Below, in pieces: positions 6,988 through 14,562 of a stretch of 26,304 nt of DNA (position 1 is the first letter of the stretch; each line of letters starts with the position of its first letter). The stretch lies in the NCBI GenBank assembly GCA_002309375.1, contig DBXK01000050.1, forward strand, positions 1-26,304. Direction: 5' to 3'. The notes beneath the pieces were generated by a model, which saw only the letters and a list, made by a program, of their open reading frames with translations, was not told where the DNA came from and did not search any database. Made by a program: the position numbers and the translations under genes. This stretch comes from Christensenella sp. UBA1214. GTDB lineage: Bacteria > Bacillota > Clostridia > Christensenellales > CAG-138.

Positions 6988-9519
6988 TTGAAAAAGAAGG
7001 ATAACACCCCGAAAAAACCTTATATCAGGATAGCGATATTCGCCGTTGTGCTCCTTCTGCTGATGGGGGTGCTGATAAGGTCGCTCTATGATCTTACGAT
7101 CGTCAAGGGCGAAAGCTACCTTGCCCGCGCGGACCAGGAGGCGACGAATACGATAATCACGAAGGGCAGGCGCGGCACGATCTACGACCGCAACGGCCTT
7201 GTTCTCGCTTATGACGAGGTCTGCTTCAACGTCTGCTTTATGCGCGACGGCGATAAACGAACCGATTATGACAGCGCGATCTATACCGAAGCGCTGATCC
7301 GCGCGATCGGGATCATCCGCGAAGGCGGCGGGGATACGATCGACACTTCATACATCAAAATGAAGCCCGACGGAGAGCTTTATTATGATTTCGGCAGCAC
7401 GAACGAGCGGACGATCAAAGCCCGCTATAAGAATTTCTGCAACGCCTGCGGCTTCAATATGCCGGACAAGGAGGACATGAGCACATGGATCTCCGCGGAG
7501 GATGCGTATCTGAAGCTCCGCAAGAGCTGGTTCATCCCCGAGGAACTGCCCTTTGAGGAAGCGGTGAAGATCATCTCGATCCGCCAGGAAGTGCTTTTGA
7601 ACGACTATCGGAGCTTCGAGCCGATCACCATCGCCTATGACGTCGGCGACGAGACGGTTGCAAAGCTCGAAATGGAGAACCTCCCCGGCATTCAGACGCA
7701 GCAGAGCACCCGCAGGGTCTATCCTTACGGCATGACCGCGGCGCATATCCTCGGCTACTGCCAGCGGATGAACGAGGAGAACGCGGAGGAATACACAAAG
7801 CTCGGCTATGATACGACCGACTATATCGGGGTTTCCGGCGTTGAAGCGACGATGGAGCAGTACCTGACCGGCTGCACGACCGAGCATCAGGGAAAGACCG
7901 TCGTCAAGACCAACGCGAACAAATCGATCATCGAAGTGCTTTCGGTCACTCCGCCGACGGACGGCGGCAATGTAACGCTGACCATCGATCTTTCGATGCA
8001 GATCGTGACCGAAGCGGCGCTTCGCGACGTTATCGAGAGCATACATCAAAAGCAGCTCAACAGGATCGATCAGGACGGCGACGGCGTTTACGACGGCAAA
8101 TATGCCGAATATGATCATCTCGAGCTCGCAAAGACCGGCGCGATCGTCGTTATGAAGGTCAGCACGGGCGAAGTGCTCGCCAGCGCTTCCTATCCCTCCT
8201 ATGATCCGAACTGGTTCATTGCGGGCCTCACGCCCGAGCAGGTCGAGTATCTTTACACGAGCGACGAAGCCGCTGCGACGACCCCGACCCGCAATAAGGC
8301 CGTTTCGATGAAGCTTGCTCCGGGTTCGATCTTCAAAATGTGCACCGGCCTTGCCGGATTGATGGAGAATGCCGTCGGCCTCGAGGAAGGCATCGACGAT
8401 GAATCGCCCTTCTATGCCTGGGATCCTGAGACCCACGAGATCATCAACCAAAACCCCGTCAAGTGCTGGACCAGCTATCCCGAGCGCCATGCGCACCAGA
8501 CCGTTATCGAAGCGCTGAAGAATTCCTGCAACTACTATTTCTGCGAGGTCGCGAACCGCCTCGGCATCGAGAACCTTTCCGCCTGGGCGCATAAGATGGG
8601 CCTTGCGAGCAGTACGGGCGTCGAACTCACCGGCGAAGCGATCGGGACCATCGGTGGCCAGAAGGACCTTTACGACAACACGAAGCCCTATAACCAGCAG
8701 GCGACGAGCCTTCCGCTGCTCGTTTTCCGCACCCTCTGCACGACCCTCAAGCGTTATCAGGATATCCGCGGCGTCGCGATCGACGAGACCGCGATCGAAA
8801 ACTGCGCCGAGAAGCTGATGGAGCTCCAGGACGGTTCCCTCGCCGGCAAGGGCGCGGAGGTCCGCGCGATCCTCAGCAGCGAGCTCGGCATCCCGGACGG
8901 CATCAGCCGCTCGAGGAACTGGGTCAGCGAGATCACGTCCCTGCTCAACGAGCTGCAGTGGAAGCCGACGCTGACCGTCCGTACCGGCATCGGCCAGAGC
9001 ATCCTGCTCGTGACGCCGATCGCCGCCTGCAGATACACAGCGGCGCTTGCGAACGGCGGCACCGTTTACGATGCGCATATCATCAAGAGCATCGTTTCCG
9101 AATCCGGCGAAACGCTGTTCTCATTCGAACCGACTGTCTTCAACAGACTCAACGCTCCGGCGGAATATCTGGACGCGATCAAAAAGGGCATGGCGGAGGT
9201 CGTTTCGCCGGAGGACGGCGGCACCGCGGGCGAAGCCTTCAGCAAAGAATTCGCGCAGAAGGGCTATCTTGCGAAGATCAGCGGCAAGACCGGTTCCGCA
9301 CAGGTCGGCAACGTGACGATCGATGTTCAGAACACCGGCTGGTTCGTTGCCTTCGCGCCGAATGACGATCCCGATATCGCGATCTGCGTCTGCATACCGA
9401 ACGGCTATTCCGGCTCCAGCACCGCCGGTGCGATCGAGGATATCCTCACCGCATATTTCAGCAAGCTCGATGCAAGGTCTCCGGAGACCCTTGCCGATCC
9501 GGACGATGTGCTGCCGTGA
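6988..9519 (+). CDS. mrdA: Class B penicillin-binding protein, PBP2/MrdA type, enlarged
   Basis: This 843-residue transpeptidase cross-links peptidoglycan during lateral wall growth. It has a membrane anchor at about residues 12-33, then the PBP dimerisation domain (GRRGTIYDRNGLVLAYDEV), then the transpeptidase domain. The three active-site motifs are SIFK (Ser447, Lys450), SCN (513-515) and KTG (767-769). The TTG start at 6988 has GGGAGGG 6 bases upstream. Two oddities stand out. A DQDGDGVYD segment at residues 361-369 resembles a calcium-binding loop. Between the TGVELTGE strand (about 547) and RTGIGQSILLVTP (about 663) there are roughly 85 more residues than usual. Typical PBP2 proteins are about 600-750 residues. 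It lies 56 bases after mreD and is probably in the same unit. SpoVD or another class B PBP is possible but less likely beside mreCD. Confidence 0.9.
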   Translation: MKKKDNTPKKPYIRIAIFAVVLLLLMGVLIRSLYDLTIVKGESYLARADQEATNTIITKGRRGTIYDRNGLVLAYDEVCFNVCFMRDGDKRTDYDSAIYTEALIRAIGIIREGGGDTIDTSYIKMKPDGELYYDFGSTNERTIKARYKNFCNACGFNMPDKEDMSTWISAEDAYLKLRKSWFIPEELPFEEAVKIISIRQEVLLNDYRSFEPITIAYDVGDETVAKLEMENLPGIQTQQSTRRVYPYGMTAAHILGYCQRMNEENAEEYTKLGYDTTDYIGVSGVEATMEQYLTGCTTEHQGKTVVKTNANKSIIEVLSVTPPTDGGNVTLTIDLSMQIVTEAALRDVIESIHQKQLNRIDQDGDGVYDGKYAEYDHLELAKTGAIVVMKVSTGEVLASASYPSYDPNWFIAGLTPEQVEYLYTSDEAAATTPTRNKAVSMKLAPGSIFKMCTGLAGLMENAVGLEEGIDDESPFYAWDPETHEIINQNPVKCWTSYPERHAHQTVIEALKNSCNYYFCEVANRLGIENLSAWAHKMGLASSTGVELTGEAIGTIGGQKDLYDNTKPYNQQATSLPLLVFRTLCTTLKRYQDIRGVAIDETAIENCAEKLMELQDGSLAGKGAEVRAILSSELGIPDGISRSRNWVSEITSLLNELQWKPTLTVRTGIGQSILLVTPIAACRYTAALANGGTVYDAHIIKSIVSESGETLFSFEPTVFNRLNAPAEYLDAIKKGMAEVVSPEDGGTAGEAFSKEFAQKGYLAKISGKTGSAQVGNVTIDVQNTGWFVAFAPNDDPDIAICVCIPNGYSGSSTAGAIEDILTAYFSKLDARSPETLADPDDVLP

Positions 9520-9526
9520 TCGAAGG

Positions 9527-10186
9527 ATGAACACTGTCTTCAAATACAATCTTTTCGATCTCGACGGGACCCTGACCGATCCGGCGCCCGGCATCACCTC
9601 CTCCGTGATGTACGCGCTTGAACGATCCGGCCTCGCCGTTCCGCCTCGGGAGGAGCTTTACCGCTATATCGGTCCGCCGCTCGTTTTTTCCTTTAAAGAA
9701 TATGCGGGGATGGACGAAGAAGCTGCCGTGCGCGCTCTCGGCTTTTACCGTGAGCGCTTTTCAGCCGGCGGTCTTTTCGAAAACGAGATCTATCCGGGCA
9801 TCGCGGAGCTCCTCGAAAAGCTGAAGCGGGGCGGGGGAAAGGTCATTCTCGCGACGGGCAAGCCGGAGGAGTTCGCCGTGATGATCCTCGAGCATTTCGG
9901 CATCCTGAAGTATTTCGATTTCGTTGCCGGGAACACGCTCGATGAGAAACGGCCGGAGAAGCGCGACGTTTTCAATCACATCATTTCCGTTTTCCCCGAT
10001 ATCGGGCCGGACAACACCGTCATGGTCGGCGACCGCTGCTATGATATCCTCGCCGCGAAGGAGTTTTCCGTCCGTTCCGTCGGAGTGCTGTTCGGCTTCG
10101 GGTCCGAAGAAGAGCTCAAAGAGTCCGGAGCCGATATGCTTGCAGCCTCGGCTGCGGAGCTCGAACGCCTTCTGATCCGGGAATGA
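9527..10186 (+). CDS. HAD-family hydrolase, phosphoglycolate-phosphatase-like
   Basis: This 219-residue haloacid dehalogenase-superfamily phosphatase has a C1 helical cap. Motif I is FDLDGTLTD (nucleophile Asp11, general acid Asp13). Motif II lies in VILATGKPEE, a conserved Lys is in the DEKRPEKRD region, and motif IV is GDRCYDILAAKE. The cap begins with YRYIGPPLVFSFKEYAGM, a signature of the Gph-like 5'-nucleotidase/phosphoglycolate phosphatase group; the substrate is not determinable. I chose the ATG at 9527, 7 bases after the PBP2 stop. The only purine-rich site (GAAGG) is directly adjacent to it, so translation may depend on coupling. An in-frame ATG at 9506, overlapping the PBP2 end, is an alternative. 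It is the last gene before a strong terminator. Confidence 0.88.
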   Translation: MNTVFKYNLFDLDGTLTDPAPGITSSVMYALERSGLAVPPREELYRYIGPPLVFSFKEYAGMDEEAAVRALGFYRERFSAGGLFENEIYPGIAELLEKLKRGGGKVILATGKPEEFAVMILEHFGILKYFDFVAGNTLDEKRPEKRDVFNHIISVFPDIGPDNTVMVGDRCYDILAAKEFSVRSVGVLFGFGSEEELKESGADMLAASAAELERLLIRE

Positions 10187-10210
10187 ACGAACCGACTGCA
10201 GCCGAAAAAG

Positions 10211-10240
10211 AGCCTGTGCGGAACCGCGCACGGGCTTTTT
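10211..10240 (+). terminator. Strong intrinsic terminator after the mre-PBP2-HAD unit
   Basis: A 10-bp stem, AGCCTGTGCG/CGCACGGGCT (one G-U pair), has a 6-base loop and runs into TTTTT. It begins 25 bases after the HAD stop. An A-run upstream would allow some termination on the other strand. Confidence 0.85.
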
Positions 10241-10296
10241 CAGACCACAGGGGCGGCATACCTGAAGCGCGGGGGAGCCGGCAGCGGGTGCCGGAA

Positions 10297-10317
10297 GGGC
10301 GAAACGGCCCGTTTTTT
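10297..10317 (+). terminator. Possible secondary terminator
   Basis: A short GGGC/GCCC stem with a 6-base loop (GAAACG) is followed by G and six T residues. A separate CCGGCA/TGCCGG hairpin lies just upstream (10278-10294). The 4-bp stem is weak, so this is probably a back-up site at best. Confidence 0.35.
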
Positions 10318-10525
10318 GGATTTGAATGAAAAAAGTTACAATTTATTAACATTTTGCGAAAAAAATATATAAAAGCCGAAAAGTCAAGTAATTACAAGGA
10401 AAATTTATTCTGCAATTTTTGGATTTTCCGCTGCGGAAGATCCAGCGGGCGTCTGTTTTGAACGCCGAAAATGCCGTGATCATTGGATTTTTTGAAAATT
10501 CATGGGTCCGAAATCATTTTTTCTG

Positions 10526-10554
10526 TTGACAAACAAACTGTTTGCAAGTATACT
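10526..10554 (+). promoter_or_regulatory. Promoter of the opp operon, with an inverted repeat between -35 and -10
   Basis: A perfect TTGACA (10526-10531) and TATACT (10549-10554) are separated by 17 bases. The spacer contains CAAAC-T-GTTTG (10534-10544), a perfect 5-bp inverted repeat around one base, placed where a repressor would block RNA polymerase. No regulator gene is nearby, so the operator reading is inference. Confidence 0.8.
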
Positions 10555-10567
10555 ATACTACACATTA

Positions 10568-10584
10568 CTGGGTCTATGACCCGG
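10568..10584 (+). promoter_or_regulatory. Leader hairpin just upstream of the oppA ribosome binding site
   Basis: A 7-bp stem, CTGGGTC/GACCCGG (one U-G pair), has a TAT loop and is followed by TAAGGAGG about 7 bases later. It would lie near the 5' end of the opp mRNA and may stabilise it. Nothing suggests that it blocks the ribosome binding site. Confidence 0.5.
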
Positions 10585-10607
10585 TAAAAATTAAGGAGGT
10601 AACATTA

Positions 10608-13154
10608 ATGAAAAAGATGACGAAGATCTTGGCTCTGCTTATTGCAGTCCTGATGATCGTCCCTGCCCTGGTTGCCTGCGGCAATAAGGATCAGCAAGCT
10701 GATAACACCGCCGAACCCAGCCAGAACACCCCCGCTCCGGGTGAGAACACCCCTGAGCCCGGCAAGACCGATGAACCCGAAGTTACTCCCGCGCCCCAGC
10801 AGGATAGGCCCGAGGGCAACTACACCTACCGTCTCTCCATGACTGGTAGCCCCGTCAACTGGAACCCGCATGCTTGGGAGATGAACAATGAGAGCACCCT
10901 GATGAGCTACATCGAGGCTCCTCTCTGCGACGTCAGCATCGCTGCCGACGGCGTCAACTTCGAATGGGTATTCGAGATGGCTACCAGCCTCGAGGATGTC
11001 ACTGCGACCTATGCGGATCGTGAAAAGTGGCTGACCCCCGATGCGGACGGCAACCTTCCCACCGAGCGCATCATCTACAAGATCGAGCTCAATCCCGATG
11101 CGAAGTGGGCCGACGGTACTCCCATCAATGCGGACACCTACATCTACTCCATGCAGCAGATGCTCAACTCCGACATGAAGAACTACCGTGCGAACAGCTA
11201 CTTCGACGGCGATACCGCTATCAAGAACGCTAAGAACTACTACAACAACGATAAGGTCGGCATGCCGGTTTTCGATCAGTATCTTAACGTTGAAGACGGC
11301 GGCGACATGTACTTCTCCGTTGATGCGATCCCCCTCTTCCTGAGCGACGGCTCCATCAAGGAGTACTACGAGGCAGGTTATGCCGATTACTGGACCTACC
11401 ATGGCGGCGAGAAGGACGGCCAGAGCATCTACGACGAAATGGTCGCTTACATTGCTGAGCACGATGCCGAAGACGGCTTCGAAGATGGTTTCGTTAAGGT
11501 CACCGAAGGCGACGATCTTTACAACATGATCCTCGCTTCCACCCTCAACTTCTCCGGCAACGATGAGAGCAACGTCCCCGAGTGGATGTTCGCAGTCGTC
11601 GGCGAGTTCGAGAAGACCGAGTGGGAAGACGTCGGCCTCATCAAGGGCGGCGACTACACCCTCTACTATGTCAACGAGAACCCCATTTCCGAGTTCTACA
11701 TGAAGTCCATGATGACCAGCAACTGGATCGTCTACAAGGATCTGTATGAAGCCGGTAAGTCCCAGAAAGAGAACCTGACCATCACCAACTACGGTACCAG
11801 CGCTGACACCTACATGTCCGCAGGCCCCTACAAGCTCGAGTCCTTCGAGGCCGACAAGCAGTTCGTCCTCGTCCGCAACGAGAACTGGTACGGCTGGAAC
11901 GACGGTAAGCACGTCAACCAGTACTGGACCACCAAGGTCGTTTACGACATCATCGCTGAGCATGCAACCGCTCTGATGGCGTTCGAGAAGGGCGATCTCG
12001 ACGAAATCGAACTCACCGCTGACGACCTTGTCAACTATAAGATGTCTGAGTACCTGCTCAAGACCGATGAAACCTACACTCAGCGTTTCATCTTCGCAAC
12101 CGATCCCGAGAAGCTTGCTCAGCTCGAGACCGAAGCTAACGACGGCAAGAACAAGAAGGTCCTTGCTTATGACGATTTCCGCAAGGCGATCTCTCTCTCC
12201 ATCGACCGTAACGCGTTCTGCACCGACTGCACCTCCGGCTTCAAGCCCGCTTACTTCCTCCTCAACAACCTCTACTACTACGATATCGAGCACAACACCG
12301 AGTCTCAGTATCGTAACACCAAGGCCGGCCGTGACGCCGTTCTCCGCCTCTATGGCGTACAGTATGGCGAAGGCACTCCCTTCGCTGATGACGTTGCTGC
12401 TTACAACTCCATCAACGGCTACGATGTAGAAGCTGCAAAGGCTCTCTTCCAGGCTGTTTATGAGAAGGCTATCGCTGATGGCAACTACACCGATGGCCAG
12501 GAGATCAACATCCGCTGCGAAGCTGCCAAGGGCGCGCTCGCTGCTGAAGATACCCGTCAGCAGGAGTACATGAACGACTTTGTCGCGAAGGCAACCGAAG
12601 GCACCGGCTTCGAAGGCAAGATCAGCTTCGAGTTCCTCGGCAACATCGAGAACCGTTATGAAGACGTCGCACTCGGTAAGATCGAGATGGCACGTGGTGC
12701 ATGGGGCGGCGCAGCCTTCTATCCCTTCTCCACCATCCGCGTCTACTGCGAGCCCGACTACATGGGCGGTCTGACCAAGATCCACGAGTCCTGCGGTTGG
12801 GATCCCACCACCGAGAAGCTGACCATCAACATCGATGGCCGTGACGTTGAGAAGACCCTCCAGGATTGGGCGAAGTCCATGAACGGCGCCGGCGAATATG
12901 CTGACGACAAGTTCGTTGACATCAAGCTCCAGATCCTGAGCAACCTCGAGACCGCGATCCTCAGCGCCTATCAGTGCATCCCCCTTGGTACCTACACTAA
13001 CTGCTCGCTCTTCTCCAAGAAGATCAAGTACGCCACCACCACCTACAACATCATGTATGGTTACGGCGGAATCCGTCTGATGACCTACAACTACAATGAT
13101 GAGGATTGGGCAGCATTCGTTCAGTCCCAGGGCGGTAGCATCAACTACAAGTAA
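10608..13154 (+). CDS. oppA: Oligopeptide ABC transporter, substrate-binding lipoprotein OppA (enlarged)
   Basis: This 848-residue lipoprotein captures extracellular peptides for OppBCDF. The signal peptide MKKMTKILALLIAVLMIVP leads to the lipobox LVAC (Cys24), followed by a Pro/Glu/Thr-rich tether to about residue 65. The SBP_bac_5 fold is marked by AKWADGTPINADTYIYSM (W167-D169), AGPYKLESFEADKQFVL (about 405) and DDFRKAISLSIDRNAF. Typical OppA proteins are about 540-600 residues. The segment between W167 and the GPYKL motif is about 240 residues instead of about 130, and more is added further on. ATG 10608 is set by TAAGGAGG 8 bases upstream and the signal peptide. Codon use is strongly biased to a few C-ending codons, suggesting high expression. 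It is the first opp gene; a 15-bp hairpin follows the stop. Confidence 0.92.
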   Translation: MKKMTKILALLIAVLMIVPALVACGNKDQQADNTAEPSQNTPAPGENTPEPGKTDEPEVTPAPQQDRPEGNYTYRLSMTGSPVNWNPHAWEMNNESTLMSYIEAPLCDVSIAADGVNFEWVFEMATSLEDVTATYADREKWLTPDADGNLPTERIIYKIELNPDAKWADGTPINADTYIYSMQQMLNSDMKNYRANSYFDGDTAIKNAKNYYNNDKVGMPVFDQYLNVEDGGDMYFSVDAIPLFLSDGSIKEYYEAGYADYWTYHGGEKDGQSIYDEMVAYIAEHDAEDGFEDGFVKVTEGDDLYNMILASTLNFSGNDESNVPEWMFAVVGEFEKTEWEDVGLIKGGDYTLYYVNENPISEFYMKSMMTSNWIVYKDLYEAGKSQKENLTITNYGTSADTYMSAGPYKLESFEADKQFVLVRNENWYGWNDGKHVNQYWTTKVVYDIIAEHATALMAFEKGDLDEIELTADDLVNYKMSEYLLKTDETYTQRFIFATDPEKLAQLETEANDGKNKKVLAYDDFRKAISLSIDRNAFCTDCTSGFKPAYFLLNNLYYYDIEHNTESQYRNTKAGRDAVLRLYGVQYGEGTPFADDVAAYNSINGYDVEAAKALFQAVYEKAIADGNYTDGQEINIRCEAAKGALAAEDTRQQEYMNDFVAKATEGTGFEGKISFEFLGNIENRYEDVALGKIEMARGAWGGAAFYPFSTIRVYCEPDYMGGLTKIHESCGWDPTTEKLTINIDGRDVEKTLQDWAKSMNGAGEYADDKFVDIKLQILSNLETAILSAYQCIPLGTYTNCSLFSKKIKYATTTYNIMYGYGGIRLMTYNYNDEDWAAFVQSQGGSINYK

Positions 13155-13185
13155 TTCTTAACAGAATAGCTTAGTTTCCGTAACA

Positions 13186-13219
13186 CAGTCTCGAAGCCGG
13201 ATTTCCGGCTTCGAGACTG
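13186..13219 (+). repeat. Perfect 15-bp stem-loop between oppA and oppB
   Basis: CAGTCTCGAAGCCGG pairs perfectly with CCGGCTTCGAGACTG around an ATTT loop. No T-tract follows, so it is not a classic terminator. Its position after the binding-protein gene suggests a 3'-end stabiliser or processing site that leaves more oppA than oppBCDF mRNA, as known in other ABC operons. Confidence 0.75.
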
Positions 13220-13284
13220 AACTTCCAACCAGACCACTTGTACCGCTCTTCCGGACGGTATAAAAACAGATAAGGAAACAGCCT

Positions 13285-14559
13285 ATGCGAACACTAAAAT
13301 ATGTACTTAAGAGGTTGTTCTTTATGGTCCTCACTTTCTTCGTGATTCTGACCATAACGTTCTGCCTCGTAAAGACGCTGCAGTCGGAGATCCCGCTCGG
13401 CAAGGAAGCTGAAGCGGAGCTTGCACGACGCGAAGCGCTCGGCTGGGATAAGCCGGTCCTCGAACAATACGGCATTTATCTCAAAAACTTCTTCACCAAG
13501 GAAACACATACCGGTGTTGAAGAACACACCCTTACATTTACATACAACGGTCGTCAAACAACCAAAAAAGAAGTTCTGACGAACATCAAGGAGATCAGAG
13601 TTTCAAAACTCGAAGATTTCGATTCGGACAAAAAAACCCCGACAATTGACGGTGTGATCGATGTCACCGGACCGGCGACTATCACCGCTGCGGATCTTAA
13701 ATTCACAAATCCTCTCTATCAGATCGAGAATCCCGATGTTTACATCGCAACCATCGGAGAAGGCGAACACTTTTATATGAAGGGCAACTTTATGAAAGTT
13801 GTCGACTCGCCGCTCTTCGACCTCGGCGTATCCCTTAGAGTTGCATATATGAAGCCCGTTGCTTCTGTTATCGCCGAGCGCATGCCCCCGACAATTCTCG
13901 TGAATGTTCTTTCGATCCTCGTTGGTCTGCCTCTCGGCATCGTGCTCGGCATATTTGCCGCACTTAAGAAGAACACCTGGATCGACCACGTGATTTCGGT
14001 AATCATCGTTATCTTTATTTCAGTCCCGTCATTCGTATTGGCATTCTTCCTGCAGTATTTCCTTGCATTCAAGCTCGGCTGGTTCCCGCTCGTTATGTCG
14101 TCGAAAGCCGAGGCAGGCGGTCTGTTTACCTGGAAGATGATCTATTCACTGATGCTGCCGATCATGGCAAGCGCATTCTACGAGATCGCATACTTCGCGC
14201 GTACAGTCCGTGCAGAGCTGACTGAGGCTCTGACAAGCGACTACATGCTGCTTGCGAGAACGAAGGGCCTTACCCAATCCAAGGCGGTTGTCCACCATGC
14301 GCTGAAGAACGCAATGGTTCCGATCCTCCCCATTATTATCGGAACATTCCTCAACATTATGGGCGGCTCAATGATCCTTGAAAGGATCTTCGCGATCCCA
14401 GGCGTCGGTGACCTGACCCTTAAGGCACTGCAGGGCCCGGACTACGACCTGTTCGTCGGCACCGCAATGTTCTACACATTGATCGGTCTGCTTGGCGGCC
14501 TTATTACCGACCTTAGCTACGGATTCCTCGATCCGCGCATCAAGATGGGAGAGAGATAA
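13285..14559 (+). CDS. oppB: Oligopeptide ABC transporter permease OppB with an extracytoplasmic insertion
   Basis: This 424-residue inner permease has its first membrane helix at about residues 9-29 and five more after residue 200. The EAA coupling loop is around SDYMLLARTKGLTQSKAVVHHALKN, and the end is FLDPRIKMGER, as in OppB. Common OppB proteins are about 310-330 residues. Here the usual join between LKNFFT (residue 71) and FDLGVSLR (178-185) is split by roughly 100 extra residues (about 74-176), Lys/Asp/Thr-rich and strand-like, predicted to lie outside the membrane. Streptococcal AmiC is a known long OppB homologue of similar design. The ATG at 13285 has TAAGGA 9 bases upstream. The gene follows the intercistronic hairpin and lies 3 bases before oppC. 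Confidence 0.93.
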   Translation: MRTLKYVLKRLFFMVLTFFVILTITFCLVKTLQSEIPLGKEAEAELARREALGWDKPVLEQYGIYLKNFFTKETHTGVEEHTLTFTYNGRQTTKKEVLTNIKEIRVSKLEDFDSDKKTPTIDGVIDVTGPATITAADLKFTNPLYQIENPDVYIATIGEGEHFYMKGNFMKVVDSPLFDLGVSLRVAYMKPVASVIAERMPPTILVNVLSILVGLPLGIVLGIFAALKKNTWIDHVISVIIVIFISVPSFVLAFFLQYFLAFKLGWFPLVMSSKAEAGGLFTWKMIYSLMLPIMASAFYEIAYFARTVRAELTEALTSDYMLLARTKGLTQSKAVVHHALKNAMVPILPIIIGTFLNIMGGSMILERIFAIPGVGDLTLKALQGPDYDLFVGTAMFYTLIGLLGGLITDLSYGFLDPRIKMGER

Positions 14560-14562
14560 GCT

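Larger units (their letters stand above)
10187..10607. other. Intergenic region between the HAD gene and oppA
   Basis: This 421-base stretch holds two terminator-like hairpins (10211-10240 and 10297-10317), an AT-rich patch (10318-10420), further hairpins and the oppA promoter. A second, weaker promoter-like pair is TTAACA and TATAAA with a 16-base spacer in the AT-rich patch. Two hairpins follow: an 11-bp GGATTTTCCGC/GCGGAAGATCC arm (about 10421-10443) and GGCGT/ACGCC (about 10448-10466). A T6 run is at 10488-10493. No coding gene is visible, so the region may hold a structured leader or a small RNA. Confidence 0.55.

Noticed and set aside
7348..9078. 576-codon minus-strand open frame opposite PBP2
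   Set aside because: It is an antisense shadow of a gene with all three PBP active-site motifs; no ribosome binding site or family resemblance.
9323..9526. N-terminal extension of the HAD protein overlapping PBP2
   Set aside because: The extension reads the PBP2 gene in another frame, is Pro/Arg/Ser-rich, and the HAD motif I falls normally near the N-terminus when translation starts at 9527.
10605..12785. 726-codon minus-strand open frame opposite oppA
   Set aside because: It exactly shadows oppA, whose strong bias to a few codons suppresses antisense stops. The translation is Val/Leu/Asp-rich with no recognisable domain.
13236..13262. Possible internal promoter before oppB (TTGTAC and TATAAA)
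   Set aside because: The spacer is only 15 bases and the -35 box is poor; read-through from the oppA promoter explains oppB better.
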